64,000 nt of DNA from DATEPR01 sp036491115 (GCA_036491115.1 DASXCQ010000082.1:8235-72234); one strand, 5' to 3'. Counted from the first letter of the stretch, positions 32,964 through 42,620 are shown. Numbers and translations are program-made. The notes: generated by a model not told the origin, from the letters alone.

Positions 32964-33678
32964 TCAGCAGTCGACATACGCACGGACCGGCGTGGTGTCG
33001 GCCCGGTGGCTCACGGCGATCCAGTAGCCGTCCTCGAAGCAGATCTCGAAGTCGCCGGTACGGAACACGGTCAGGTCGACGGGCCGCACCGCCGAGTCGA
33101 ACTGTTCCGCGGCAGCAGCTCGGTGACCCGGTCGGGCCGGCGCTGTCGAACGAGACCGCCAACGCCACGCCGTCCCGCTCGAGCGTCGCCGAGTAGTGCC
33201 CGTCTCCTCCGGGATGGACCAGCGCGCCCCGTACCTGGTCCTGGATCGCCGGACACGCGTCGGGGAAGGCGTCGTGGTCGGGTAGCAGGCCGGTGTCGCG
33301 GAACATCTCGGCGAGCTGCTTCTGGTAGGCGGGATTGTGCTGCTCGTCGATGAGTCGGGGCCGGCGGCCGAACTGCCGTGCGGTGCCCCGGACCTGTTCG
33401 CCCTCGGCGCCGGTGAGGACGAACCGCCCGTCGGCCCGGTGGATGTCGCGCACCCGGAACGAGCGCGGGATCTCCAGCCGCATGACCTGGCCGGGCAGGT
33501 GCACGTTGCCCTGTCAGAATCCGTCGGGGCCGGTGAACACGAGCAGCGCGGCGTGCTGCCGCGGGTCGAGGCAGTAGACGCCGTCCGGTCCGGCCGCGCG
33601 CCGCAACGCGGTCGTGTCGCCCTCCAGCGCGGCATCGAAGATCGGGTGATCGTGGAAGACGAACTGATCGATCGACAC
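32964..33678 (-). pseudogene. Broken hypothetical gene (in-frame TGA and frameshift)
   Basis: A coherent protein can be read only across two lesions. GTG at 33678 opens 54 codons ending ...FTGPDGF, then TGA (33516-33514). The same frame continues as QGNVHLPGQVMRLEIPRSFRV and on to about codon 180. Near 33135-33090 the reading must shift by one base to continue as EQFDSAVRPVDLTVFRTGDFEICFEDGYW to the stop at 32964. Total about 237 residues. No domain recognised. Both lesions could be real decay or, less likely, sequencing errors. Confidence 0.65.
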
Positions 33679-33729
33679 TGCCCGACCCCACCGTGGACGA
33701 GGTCCCGCGACCGGCGGGCCGCCATCGCC

Positions 33730-34674
33730 CTAGCCAGAGCCGGTCAGCGCCTCCCGCAGGTGGCACGCCACACCGGCGCCGGTCAACGGCACCGGGTCCA
33801 CACCCCGGCACCGGTGCGCGACCGCCCGAGCCGTGCCGCCGGCCAGGGCCGGGCAGCGCGGGTGGAACCGGCACCCGCCGGGCACCCGCGCCGCGTCCGG
33901 CGGTTCACCGGGCAGCACCACCCGGTCCCGGCTGCCGTCCACAACGGACAGCAGTGCCCTGGTGTAGGGGTGTCGGGGTGCGGTGAGCACGTCGGCGGCC
34001 GGGCCGAGCTCCACGATCCGCCCCAGGTACATCACGGCGACCCGGTCGGCGATGTGCCAGGCCAGCCCGAGGTCGTGGGTGACCACGACGGCGGCCAGCC
34101 CGAGGTCGGCGCGCAGCCGCAGCAGCAGGGCGAGGATCTCGCCGCGCACCGACGCGTCCAGCGACGCGACCGGCTCGTCGGCCACCAGCACCCGGGGCGA
34201 GAGGGCCAGGGCGCCCGCGATCACCACCCGCTGGCGCTGGCCACCGGACAGCTCGCCCGGCAGTTTCGCCAGGTACCGGTCCGCGGGCCGCAGTCCGGCG
34301 TGGGCCAACGCCTCCCGCACCTGGGTGGGTTCGTCGCCGCCGATCCGGTGCACCCGCAACCCTTCGGCGACCGCCTGGTAGACGGTGTGGCGGGGGTTGA
34401 GCGCGCCGGTCGGGTCCTGCGGCACCCACTGCACCTGCCGCCGGTAGCGGCGCAGCCCCCGGCCGCCGGTGGGTAGCGGTACGCCGTCGAACAGCACCCG
34501 GCCGGTGTCCGGGCGGCGCAGGCCCAGCAGGGTGGTGGCCAGGGTGGTCTTGCCGCAGCCGGACTCGCCGACCAGGGCCACGATCTCCCCCTCGGCGACG
34601 TCCAGGGTGACGCCGTCCACGGCCCGCACCGGCCCGTAGCGGATGGCGACGTCGTCGGCGCGCAGCAGGCTCAT
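33730..34674 (-). CDS. Dipeptide/oligopeptide ABC transporter ATPase (DppF-like)
   Basis: 314 residues. Walker A (GESGCGKTT), signature LSGGQRQRV, Walker B VLVADEPVASLD and the C-terminal oligopeptide-transporter extension with a cysteine-containing R-F-H-P-R-C-P and a later C-H, probably a 4Fe-4S-type or metal motif common in OppD/DppD/F proteins. Energises import with the other ATPase. ATG at 34674 overlaps the preceding ATPase stop (ATGA). Last gene of a five-gene operon. Confidence 0.9.
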   Translation of the reverse strand: MSLLRADDVAIRYGPVRAVDGVTLDVAEGEIVALVGESGCGKTTLATTLLGLRRPDTGRVLFDGVPLPTGGRGLRRYRRQVQWVPQDPTGALNPRHTVYQAVAEGLRVHRIGGDEPTQVREALAHAGLRPADRYLAKLPGELSGGQRQRVVIAGALALSPRVLVADEPVASLDASVRGEILALLLRLRADLGLAAVVVTHDLGLAWHIADRVAVMYLGRIVELGPAADVLTAPRHPYTRALLSVVDGSRDRVVLPGEPPDAARVPGGCRFHPRCPALAGGTARAVAHRCRGVDPVPLTGAGVACHLREALTGSG

Positions 34675-35648
34675 CGGTGGGCTCCCAGTGATCGGTCCAC
34701 CAGTACGCACGCGGCCTGCCGGTGCTCGCCGGCCGGGCGCAGGGTGACGTCGGCGGTGGCACAGTCCGGTCGGGCGGCGGCGCAGCGCGGCTGGAACGGG
34801 CAGCGCAGCCCCAGCAGGTCGGTCGGGTCGGGTGGGTCGCCGGGCAGACCGTGCGGCGCCAGCCGGGACGCCGGGTCACCGATCTTCGGGTGCGCGGCGG
34901 CCAGCGCCTGGGTGTAGGGGTGGGTGGGGTGGTCGACGACGTCGCGGGCCGGGCCGTGTTCCACGATCCGGCCCGCGTACATGACGGCCAGGCGCTGGCA
35001 GGTGCCGGCCAGCACGGACAGGTCGTGGCTGATCAGCAGCAGCCCGGCGGCCCGGTCGGCGACCAGCGCGGCCAGCAGGTCCAGCACCTGGGCCTGCACC
35101 ATGACGTCCAGCGCGGTGGTGGGCTCGTCGGCGATCACCAGGTCGGGGTCGCACGCGAGGGCCATCGCGATCATCACCCGCTGGCGTTGCCCGCCGGACA
35201 GTTCGTGCGGGTAGGCGCGGGCGGCCCTGGCGGGCACGCCGACCTGGTCGAGCAGCCGGTGCACCCGGCCGTCGACGTCGCGGTCGCTGCCGTGCAGGAG
35301 GATCGGTTCGGCGATCTGGTCGGCGATCCGTCGTACCGGGTTGAGGGCGTGCATGGCGCCCTGGAACACGATGGCCGTGCCGGCCCAGCGCACCGCCCGC
35401 AGTTGTCCCCAGGACAGGCCGGCGACGTCGGCGCCGCCCAGCAGCACCTGCCCGCCGACGGTGGCGGTGCGGGGCAGCAGTCGCAGTACCGACAACGCCA
35501 ATGTGGATTTCCCCGACCCCGACTCCCCCGCCACACCCAGGGTTTCCCCGGCGCGTACGGTCAGATCCACGCCCCGCACGGCGGCGACCGGGCCGAAGTG
35601 GACGGTGGTGCCGCGGAACTCCAGCAGCGGCTCAGCCACGGCCACCAC
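34671..35648 (-). CDS. Dipeptide/oligopeptide ABC transporter ATPase (DppD-like)
   Basis: 325 residues with Walker A (GESGSGKST), signature LSGGQRQRV, Walker B LVIADEPTTALD, H-loop ISHD and the C-terminal peptide-transporter domain with G-L-R-C-P-F-Q-P-R-C. It starts 17 bases inside the end of the permease gene; several in-frame GTG codons exist at the start, so the exact N-terminus is uncertain by a few residues. Partner of the DppF-like ATPase. Confidence 0.9.
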   Translation of the reverse strand: MVAVAEPLLEFRGTTVHFGPVAAVRGVDLTVRAGETLGVAGESGSGKSTLALSVLRLLPRTATVGGQVLLGGADVAGLSWGQLRAVRWAGTAIVFQGAMHALNPVRRIADQIAEPILLHGSDRDVDGRVHRLLDQVGVPARAARAYPHELSGGQRQRVMIAMALACDPDLVIADEPTTALDVMVQAQVLDLLAALVADRAAGLLLISHDLSVLAGTCQRLAVMYAGRIVEHGPARDVVDHPTHPYTQALAAAHPKIGDPASRLAPHGLPGDPPDPTDLLGLRCPFQPRCAAARPDCATADVTLRPAGEHRQAACVLVDRSLGAHR

Positions 35649-36504
35649 CCCGCCGGGTCGGCAGGACCACAGCTTCCAGCGCCCGCCCGCACAGGGTGAA
35701 CGCCAGCACCACCACGACGATCCCGATGCCCGGCGGCAGCAGATACCACCACGCCCCCGCGGTGACGGCGCCGTTGGTCCAGGCGGCGTTGAGCATCGAC
35801 CCCCACGACACCTGGGTGGGGTCGCCCAGGCCGAGGAACGACAGGGTCGACTCGGCGATGATCGCGCCCGCCACGTTCAGCGTGGTGTTGGCCAGCACCA
35901 GCGGCAGCACGGCGGGCAGCACGTGTTTGCTGATGACGTGCCAGTGGCCGCCGCCCAGCGCGACGGCCCGGTCCACGTAGCCGCGGGTGCGGATGGTCAG
36001 CGTCTGGGCGCGCACGATCCGCGCGGTCGTCGGCCACGACGTCACCCCGATGGCCAGCACGATGGTGCCCAGGCCGCGGGTGAGCACGGTGGACAGGGCG
36101 ATGGCCAGCACCAGTGCGGGCAGCACCAGGAAGAAGTCGGTGGCCCGCATGAGCACGGCGGCCACCCAGCCGCCGAACTGGCCGGCGACCAGGCCCACGA
36201 CGGTGCCGATGACCACGGACAGGGCGGCCGCGGCCAACCCGACCAGCAGCGAGATCCGCGCCCCCCACCAGGTGAGCAGCAGCACCGACCGGCCGCTTTC
36301 GTCGGTGCCCAGCCAGAACCGGCCGTTCGGTGGGGCCAGGCGGGCTCCGGTGGCGCGGGTGACGTCCAGCGCGACCGGGTCGGTGAGCACCGGTGCGAGC
36401 AGTGCCAGCGCGACGACGACGGCGAGGATCACCAGCCCGGCCAGGCCGGCCCGATTGCCGCGCACCGCCCGCCACACCCCGGGCCGGGTGTCGAGTGCGG
36501 TCAT
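35632..36504 (-). CDS. Dipeptide ABC transporter permease (DppC-like)
   Basis: 290 residues. An N-terminal helix (about 20-42), a periplasmic loop with W-L-G-T-D-E-S-G-R-S, then five helices containing the EAA coupling loop (DRAVALGGGHWHVISKHVLP). This is the standard OppC/DppC layout. ATGA overlap with the DppB-like permease gene upstream; it forms the membrane channel with it. Confidence 0.92.
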   Translation of the reverse strand: MTALDTRPGVWRAVRGNRAGLAGLVILAVVVALALLAPVLTDPVALDVTRATGARLAPPNGRFWLGTDESGRSVLLLTWWGARISLLVGLAAAALSVVIGTVVGLVAGQFGGWVAAVLMRATDFFLVLPALVLAIALSTVLTRGLGTIVLAIGVTSWPTTARIVRAQTLTIRTRGYVDRAVALGGGHWHVISKHVLPAVLPLVLANTTLNVAGAIIAESTLSFLGLGDPTQVSWGSMLNAAWTNGAVTAGAWWYLLPPGIGIVVVVLAFTLCGRALEAVVLPTRRGGGRG

Positions 36505-37538
36505 GTCCGCACCCTCGGGTCCAGCGCCCGGTAGAGCAGTTCGGCGAACATGTTCATCACCACCACGGCCCCGGCCAGGGTGATGAACGCGCCCTGCACC
36601 AGCGGCAGGTCGGGCACCTGCAGTGCCGTGAACATCAGTTGGCCCAGTCCGGGCCAGGAGAACACGGCCTCCACGGTGACCGCGCCGGACACCACCATGC
36701 CCAGGTTGAGGAACACCAGGGTGACCGTGGGCAGCAGGGCGTTGGGCACGGCGTGCCGGCGGCGCACCAGGTCCTCCCGCAGCCCTTTGGCGCGGGCGGT
36801 GGTGACGTAGTCGGCGTGCGCCTCTTCGATCAGCGTGGACCGCATGACCAGCAGGTACTGCGCGTACACCAGGGCGATCAGCGTGACGCAGGGCAGCACC
36901 AGGTGGTGGGCGACGTCCAGGGCCTGCGGCAGCAACCCGGCCGGCGTGTCCGGCGACACCATGCCCTCCACCGGGAACACGCCGGGGATCGGGCCGACGC
37001 CGACACCGAACACGGTGAGCAGGATCAGGCCCAGCCAGAACGCCGGCATCGACCACAGGGTCAGCGCGATCCCGGTGGCGGCGTTGTCGAACCGGGACCC
37101 GGGCCGCCACCCGGCGCGGGTGCCCAGCCACAGGCCCAGGGCGGCGGCCAGCACGGTGGCGGTGCCCACGAGCAGCACGGTGGGCCACAGGCGTTGCAGC
37201 AGCAGCGTGCTCACCGGCTGCTGGTACAGGTAGGAGGTGCCCAGGTCGCCGTGCAGCAGTCCGCCCAGGTAGTCGGCGAACTGCACGATCAGCGGCTTGT
37301 CCAAACCGAGCCGTTCCCGCAGTTGCGCGATCTGGGCGGGGGTGGTGGGCCGGTCGCGGGTCATGGTCTGCACCGGGTCGCCGGGCAGCACCCGGAACAG
37401 GAAGAACCCGAGCACCACGACCAGCAGGAGGCTGATCGCAGCGCCGCCCAGCTTGGTCGCGACGAACCGGGCGGTACCGCCGGATCGGGTGGTCGACCCG
37501 GCCGGGACCAGGTCGACCACCTCGTCCGTGGTGGTCAT
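36501..37538 (-). CDS. Dipeptide ABC transporter permease (DppB-like)
   Basis: 345 residues, six helices. Family features are visible: R-V-L-P-G-D-P-V after helix 1, L-G-L-D-K-P-L-I-V-Q-F-x-x-Y in the loop, and the EAA loop D-Y-V-T-T-A-R-A-K-G-L. The N-terminus has an extra cytoplasmic stretch of about 25 residues. The ATG at 37538 overlaps the stop of the substrate-binding protein gene, so all five importer genes are translationally coupled. Confidence 0.92.
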   Translation of the reverse strand: MTTTDEVVDLVPAGSTTRSGGTARFVATKLGGAAISLLLVVVLGFFLFRVLPGDPVQTMTRDRPTTPAQIAQLRERLGLDKPLIVQFADYLGGLLHGDLGTSYLYQQPVSTLLLQRLWPTVLLVGTATVLAAALGLWLGTRAGWRPGSRFDNAATGIALTLWSMPAFWLGLILLTVFGVGVGPIPGVFPVEGMVSPDTPAGLLPQALDVAHHLVLPCVTLIALVYAQYLLVMRSTLIEEAHADYVTTARAKGLREDLVRRRHAVPNALLPTVTLVFLNLGMVVSGAVTVEAVFSWPGLGQLMFTALQVPDLPLVQGAFITLAGAVVVMNMFAELLYRALDPRVRT

Positions 37539-39355
37539 TCGCGGTCCGCCGCGCTGCCCCGCCGCCGCACGCCGAACACCACGAAAACCCCGATGATCAC
37601 CAGGACGGCGATGCCGGTGCCGACGATCAGGCCGGTGTTGGTGCGGCCGCCGGTGGTGGTGGTGATCGGGGTGGCGGACAGGTAACCCCAGTAGCCGTTC
37701 TGCGCCATGATCGCGCCACCGGGGTCGGGCTGGACCTGGAACGGCGCGAACCGGTCCGACCGGTAGGCCTCCAACACGTTCGGGTACAGCAGGGTCACCT
37801 CGGACGCCTGCTGGTAGAACACCGACTCGAGGTGTTTGACGTCGGCGACCCTGGTGGCGGGGTTGAGGTCGGAGCGCTGCCGCAGGTACAGGGTGTCGTA
37901 GGTGTGGTCGCAGAACAGGACTTCGCTGTCGTTGTTCTCGCCATGCGCGTCCGGCCGGTGGTCGCAGGTCTGCACGGCGAGCACGGCGTCCGGGTCGGGG
38001 TCCACACCCCACCCGGAGAACGCCAGGTCGAAGTCCCCGGCGCTGGTGACGTCGTCGAGTTTGTTGGACGACACCAGTTGCACGTCCACCGGGATGCCGA
38101 CCGCCCCCAGCCAGCTCTTCACGTAGGCGGCCATCTGCGCCTGCTGCGGCTGGTCGTCGCGGCCGATCAGCCGCAACCGCAACGGCTGGCCGTGCTGGTC
38201 GACGCGGGTGCCGTCCGCGCCGCGCCGGTAGCCGTCCGCGTCGAGGAGATGGTTGGCGCGGGCCGGGTCGAACGTGTGGGCCTGCCCGGCCGGCGGGTTC
38301 CAGTGGTAGGTGGCGAACTTGTCCGGAATGTAGCCGCCGGCGACCTGGGCGTCGCCGCCGTAGACCTGGCGGACCAGCGTGGCCGGGTTGACCGCGTCGG
38401 CGATGGCGGTGCGCACGGCGACGTCGCGCAGGACCGGGTTGCCATCGCCGATGGGCGTGCCGGTGTTGGTGGCGGCGCCGGTGTTCATGGCCAGGTCGAC
38501 GAACCGGCCGCCCTCTGCCTTGTTCACGGTGACGTTCCTGGTGCGGGCCAGAGTGCCGAACTGGGCGGCGCTGAGCCCGTTGGCCAGATCGATGTCACCT
38601 TTGACCAGGGCCTGCACCTCGGCGTCGGTGTTGTCGAAGTGCACGAAGTCCAGCTGGTCGACCTTGGGTGTGCCGCGCCAGTAGTGCCGGTTGGCGGCCA
38701 GCTTCACGAACTGGCCCTCCCGGTAGTCGGTGAGCACGAACGGCCCGCTGCCCACGACCGGATGGCCGGGGGCGGGCAGGTTGGTGTAGTGGCCGATGTC
38801 GGTGACGTGCGACCAGATGTGCTCGGGCACGATCGGCACGTCCAGGGCCAGCATGGTGGCCTGCGGCTGCTTGGTGGTGATGACGACGGTGGTGTCCTTC
38901 GGCGCGGCGACGGAGGCGAAGTTGGCGACGAAGTTGCCGTTCGCGGTGGCGGCCACCGGGTTGGTCATCATCAGGTGGAAGGTGAACGCAACGTCCCGTG
39001 CTGTGATCGGCGTGCCGTCCGACCACAGCGCGCCGCGGCGGATGGTGTAGGTCCAGGTGCGGCCGTCGGGCGTGTGGGTCCAGCGGGTGGCCAGGCCGGG
39101 TACGGGTGCCTCGTTCTTCGGTGAGTACGTGGTGAGGAACTCGTACATGGCGCGGCCGATGTCCGTGCTGGACGCGAACTCGGCGAGGAACGGGTTGAGC
39201 GAGTCGACGTCCTGCGCCAACCCCACCCGCAGCACCGTCGGCGCTGTCGCCGCCCCGGCGGGCACCGCCCCGATGACGCCGGTGCCCGCCAGGACCGCTG
39301 CCACGGCTGTGACGGACAGCGACCGGCTGAGCCGTTTTGGTAACATCATCCGCAC
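37535..39355 (-). CDS. Family 5 extracellular peptide-binding protein, membrane-anchored
   Basis: 606 residues. Signal peptide (about 1-36, ending A-G-A-A), an SBP_bac_5 domain (40-560) with LNPFL and R-x-G-x-x-W-S-D-G-x-P-x-T-A-x-D-V patterns, then a C-terminal membrane helix (about 575-597) with a basic end. Most binding proteins of this group in Gram-positive bacteria are lipoproteins; here there is no lipobox cysteine and the C-terminal helix seems to anchor the protein instead. GTG at 39355 behind GTGAGG, with ATG at 39349 as alternative. First gene of the importer operon. Confidence 0.88.
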   Translation of the reverse strand: MRMMLPKRLSRSLSVTAVAAVLAGTGVIGAVPAGAATAPTVLRVGLAQDVDSLNPFLAEFASSTDIGRAMYEFLTTYSPKNEAPVPGLATRWTHTPDGRTWTYTIRRGALWSDGTPITARDVAFTFHLMMTNPVAATANGNFVANFASVAAPKDTTVVITTKQPQATMLALDVPIVPEHIWSHVTDIGHYTNLPAPGHPVVGSGPFVLTDYREGQFVKLAANRHYWRGTPKVDQLDFVHFDNTDAEVQALVKGDIDLANGLSAAQFGTLARTRNVTVNKAEGGRFVDLAMNTGAATNTGTPIGDGNPVLRDVAVRTAIADAVNPATLVRQVYGGDAQVAGGYIPDKFATYHWNPPAGQAHTFDPARANHLLDADGYRRGADGTRVDQHGQPLRLRLIGRDDQPQQAQMAAYVKSWLGAVGIPVDVQLVSSNKLDDVTSAGDFDLAFSGWGVDPDPDAVLAVQTCDHRPDAHGENNDSEVLFCDHTYDTLYLRQRSDLNPATRVADVKHLESVFYQQASEVTLLYPNVLEAYRSDRFAPFQVQPDPGGAIMAQNGYWGYLSATPITTTTGGRTNTGLIVGTGIAVLVIIGVFVVFGVRRRGSAADRE

Positions 39356-39369
39356 AGCACCTCACCCCG

Positions 39370-39388
39370 TTCACGATCGGTTAGTGAA
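39370..39388. promoter_or_regulatory. Inverted repeat in the divergent dpp/dppA promoter region
   Basis: TTCAC-N9-GTGAA in the 104-bp region between the importer operon and the D-aminopeptidase gene. Modest arms; a shared regulator for both directions is possible. Confidence 0.4.
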
Positions 39389-39459
39389 GAACCAACCATC
39401 ACTGCCGGACGGAAGTCAATGACTGTCGGTGGGTGGTTCGCCGACGTACCGTGTTGGCC

Positions 39460-40287
39460 GTGCGGATCCTGATCTCAGCGGACATGGAAGGCGCGACCGG
39501 CGTGACGTGGACCGGTGACGTCACGCCGGGGACCGAGCAGTGGCAGCGGTTCCGGAAGATGTTCACCGGCGACGTGAACGCCTGTGTGGCCGGCCTGCTG
39601 GCCGGTGGCGCGAGCGACGTGCTGGTCAACGAGGCGCATTCGGCGCAACGCAACCTGTTGTTGGAGGACCTGGCGGCGGACGCGCGGATGCTCACCGGCC
39701 GGCACAAACCGCTGTCGATGATGCAGGGCATCGACGGTGACGTGGCCGGTGTGGTGTTCCTCGGCTACCACGCGGGCGCGGGCACCGACGGCGTGCTCGC
39801 CCACACCTACCTGGCCAACTCGATCGTCGGGGTGTGGCTGGAGGGCGAACCGGCCAGCGAGGGCCGGTTGAACGCGGCGCTGGCCGCCGAGTACGGCGTG
39901 CCGGTGCTGCTGGTCACCGGCGACGACCGCACCTGCGCGGACGCCGAGGGCTACGCGCCGGCGGCCCGCCGGGTCGCGGTCAAGGACTGCGTGAGCCGCT
40001 ACGCCGCGATCTGCGCTCCCCCGGCCCGGACCGCCGCGTGGATCACCGAGGCCGCCACAACGTCGATGGCCATGGCCGGCCGGGTCGAGCCGGCGCCGGG
40101 TGCGCATCGGATCGAGGTGGAGTTCGACGCGACCCATCTGGCGCAGGCCGCCGCGGTGGTGCCGACGGTGGAGCGGATCGGGGTGCGCACGGTCGGGTTC
40201 GACGCGGCCACGATGACCGAGGCGATGCGGGCGTTCAAGGTGGTCACGGCCATCGCGTCCGGTGCGGTCGAAGGTGTGTATGGCTGA
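39460..40287 (+). CDS. dppA: D-aminopeptidase, M55 family
   Basis: 275 residues. The M55 zinc site of B. subtilis DppA is conserved in position: Asp8, Glu10 (SADMEG), His60, His104 (LGYHAG), probable catalytic His115 (LAHTY) and Glu134, one residue off the B. subtilis Glu133. DppA forms a decameric, self-compartmentalised enzyme that releases D-Ala from D-Ala-containing peptides. GTG start at 39460, TACCGT at 39447-39452 seven bases upstream, so probably leaderless. Divergent from the dipeptide importer and overlapping the M20 gene, which supports a joint role in D-dipeptide use. Confidence 0.93.
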   Translation: MRILISADMEGATGVTWTGDVTPGTEQWQRFRKMFTGDVNACVAGLLAGGASDVLVNEAHSAQRNLLLEDLAADARMLTGRHKPLSMMQGIDGDVAGVVFLGYHAGAGTDGVLAHTYLANSIVGVWLEGEPASEGRLNAALAAEYGVPVLLVTGDDRTCADAEGYAPAARRVAVKDCVSRYAAICAPPARTAAWITEAATTSMAMAGRVEPAPGAHRIEVEFDATHLAQAAAVVPTVERIGVRTVGFDAATMTEAMRAFKVVTAIASGAVEGVYG

Positions 40288-41566
40288 GGACGTCGCGCAG
40301 CTGTGTTCGCGGCTGGTCCGGTTCGACACGACGAACCCGGGCGCCGGGGACGCCGGGGGTGAACGGGCGGCGGCCGAATACGTCGCCGAACTGTTGGCCG
40401 ACGCGGGCGCCGCACCGGTGCTGCTGGAACGCACCCCCGGCCGGTCCAATGTGGTCGGTCGGGTGGCCGGCTCGGATCCGTCGCTGCCCGCGGTGCTGGT
40501 GCAGGCCCACCTGGACGTGGTGCCGGCCGACCCGCTGGACTGGTCGGTGCCGCCCTTCGCCGGGGAGATCCGCGACGGTTGCGTGTGGGGTCGGGGTGCC
40601 ACCGACATGAAGGACACGTGCGCGGCCGTGTTGACGGTGCTGGCCGGGTGGGCGTCGGCCGGGCGGCAGCCCAGGCGGGACGTGGTGGTGGCGTTCGTCG
40701 CCGACGAGGAGGACGCCGGCGTGGAGGGCGCCCACTGGCTGGTCGAACGACACGCCGACCTGTTCGCCGGGTGCGCGGCGGCGATCGGCGAGTCCGGCGG
40801 TTTCACCCATCATGCCGGTGGGGTGCGGCTGTATCCGGTGGGTGCGGCCGAACGGGGCACCGCGCACCTGCGACTGACCGCGACCGGGCGGGCCGGCCAC
40901 GCGTCGCGCCGCAACCCGGACAACCCGGTGACCCGGCTGATCGGCGCGCTGGACCGGGTGGCCGGGCACCGGTGGCCGGTGCGGTTGACCCCGGCGGTGG
41001 CGGCGTTCCTGGAACAGGCCACCGCCGCGCTGGGGGTGGAACTGGACCTGGCCGACGTGGACGGCACGGTGGCGCGGTTGGGCGCGGCGGCACTGTTGGT
41101 GGAGAACACGGTGCGGGCCAGCACCACGCCGACGATGCTGCGGGCCGGGTCGAAGGTGAACGTGATCCCCTCCCGCGCGGTCGCCGAGGTGGACGTGCGG
41201 GTGTTGCCCGGCACCGAGGACGAGATACTGGCCACGGTGGACGAACTGCTCGGCCCCGGCGTGACCCGCGAGTTCGTGGCGCGCCAGGCGCCGGTGGCCG
41301 CGCCGCTGGACTCGCCGTGGTTCACCGCGATGGCCGATGCGCTGCGCGCCTGCGACCCGGACGCCGTGGTGGTGCCCTACTGCATGGGCGGCGGCACCGA
41401 CGCGAAGGCGTTCACCGCGCTGGGCATCGACTGCTACGGGTTCGCGCCGCTGTGGGTGCCGGCCGGGTTCGACTACCGGGCGATGGCGCACGGCGTGGAC
41501 GAACGGGTCCCGGTGGCCGGGTTGGAGTTCGCGGTGCGGGTGTTGGACCGCTTCCTGTCGGCCTAG
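40280..41566 (+). CDS. M20 family zinc peptidase
   Basis: 428 residues, M20/M25/M40 fold: catalytic domain with H77-x-D79 (AHLDVVPAD), bridging Asp109 or 112 in G-R-G-A-T-D-M-K-D, Glu143-Glu144 (ADEED), an inserted dimerisation domain (about 200-310), and a later His. Such enzymes split dipeptides or acylated amino acids. It starts eight bases before the dppA stop, so the two are co-translated. A clear paralogue lies at 62527-63831, with the same motifs and C-terminal H-G-V-D-E-R-V-P-V. Both could hydrolyse imported peptides. Confidence 0.9.
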   Translation: MAEDVAQLCSRLVRFDTTNPGAGDAGGERAAAEYVAELLADAGAAPVLLERTPGRSNVVGRVAGSDPSLPAVLVQAHLDVVPADPLDWSVPPFAGEIRDGCVWGRGATDMKDTCAAVLTVLAGWASAGRQPRRDVVVAFVADEEDAGVEGAHWLVERHADLFAGCAAAIGESGGFTHHAGGVRLYPVGAAERGTAHLRLTATGRAGHASRRNPDNPVTRLIGALDRVAGHRWPVRLTPAVAAFLEQATAALGVELDLADVDGTVARLGAAALLVENTVRASTTPTMLRAGSKVNVIPSRAVAEVDVRVLPGTEDEILATVDELLGPGVTREFVARQAPVAAPLDSPWFTAMADALRACDPDAVVVPYCMGGGTDAKAFTALGIDCYGFAPLWVPAGFDYRAMAHGVDERVPVAGLEFAVRVLDRFLSA

Positions 41567-41574
41567 TGCCGGAC

Positions 41575-42511
41575 TCAGGACCGGACGATGTCGATACCGC
41601 TCCACACCGGGCGCAGCGACGCGGCCACCTCCGCCTTGGCGTCGGCCTGCGCCGCCTCCAGCACCGACTCGGGATACAGCCAGCGCAGCAGCGGCCCGGT
41701 CGAGGCCGTGGTGACCAACGCCATCACCAGGAACAGCACGAACAGGTCCGGCGAGAACACGCCGAGGGACAGGCCGATCTGCAGCACGATCAACTCGGTG
41801 AGCCCCCGGCAGCCCGTCATCACGCCCAATCCCGTCGCCGACCGGGTGTCCAGCCCGCCCAGCCGGCCGGGCACTGCGGCACCGAGCACTTTCGCGGCCA
41901 ACGCCACCACGGTGACCACGACGATGACCAGCCGGTTCGCGCCCCGCCCCAACGCGAACCCTGACCTGGATGCCGGTGACGGCGAAGGACATCGGCAGCA
42001 GGAACCAGTTCGTGGGCCCTTCGATGCGGTAGGCGAAGTCGGTCACCGCACGGGATCGGGGCGCGACCAGTCCGGCCATGAACCCGCCGAAGATGGCCTG
42101 CACGCCGATGGCCTCCCATGAGGGCACAGAACGCGATCGTCAAACCCATGGTGCGTAAGAAGAGCACGAACGCCACCGGCGACACCGTGGTGGGCCGGTA
42201 GCCGGCCAGCAACGTCACCGCCAGCGCCGCCCCGGCCAGGAACGGCACCGCGATGGCCGACTGCCCGGTGACCAACGCCCGGCCGCCGCTGCCGCGCAGC
42301 AGCGGGAACGGCAGTTCCCGGCCGACCGGGAACATGAAGAACACCACGCCCAACTGGGCCAGCAGGCCGAGGAACCGCAGCATCTCCGGTGTCCACAGGC
42401 GTGCGCAAAGCCCGGCACGATCGCGCCCAGCACGGACGGACCCAGCAGCAGGCCGGCGAGGATCTCGCCGATCACCCTCGGTTGGCCCAGTTTGTCCGCG
42501 AGCGTCGCCAT
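41575..42511 (-). pseudogene. Decayed CPA2 cation:proton antiporter gene
   Basis: Four reading-frame pieces together recall a Na+/H+ antiporter of the CPA2 family. From 42511: LADKLGQPRVIGEILAGLLL (the first helix of the family is missing). From about 42383: LGLLAQLGVVFFMF to TIAFC. From about 42127: IGVQAIFGGFMAGL to TGIQV. From 41952 to 41575: the last helices with MTGCRGLTELIVL. At least three frameshifts, plus a missing central block (the usual helices 5-8), make this a clear pseudogene rather than a sequencing artefact. Confidence 0.85.
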
Positions 42512-42620
42512 CGGCCGATCACGCTGTGCCGGCCCATGACCACGTCGGGCCAGCATACGGAAGTCAGTGCATGATCGGGCCGGTCGTTCGTGCTGTCATC
42601 GCCAACCGATTGTTCGACGC

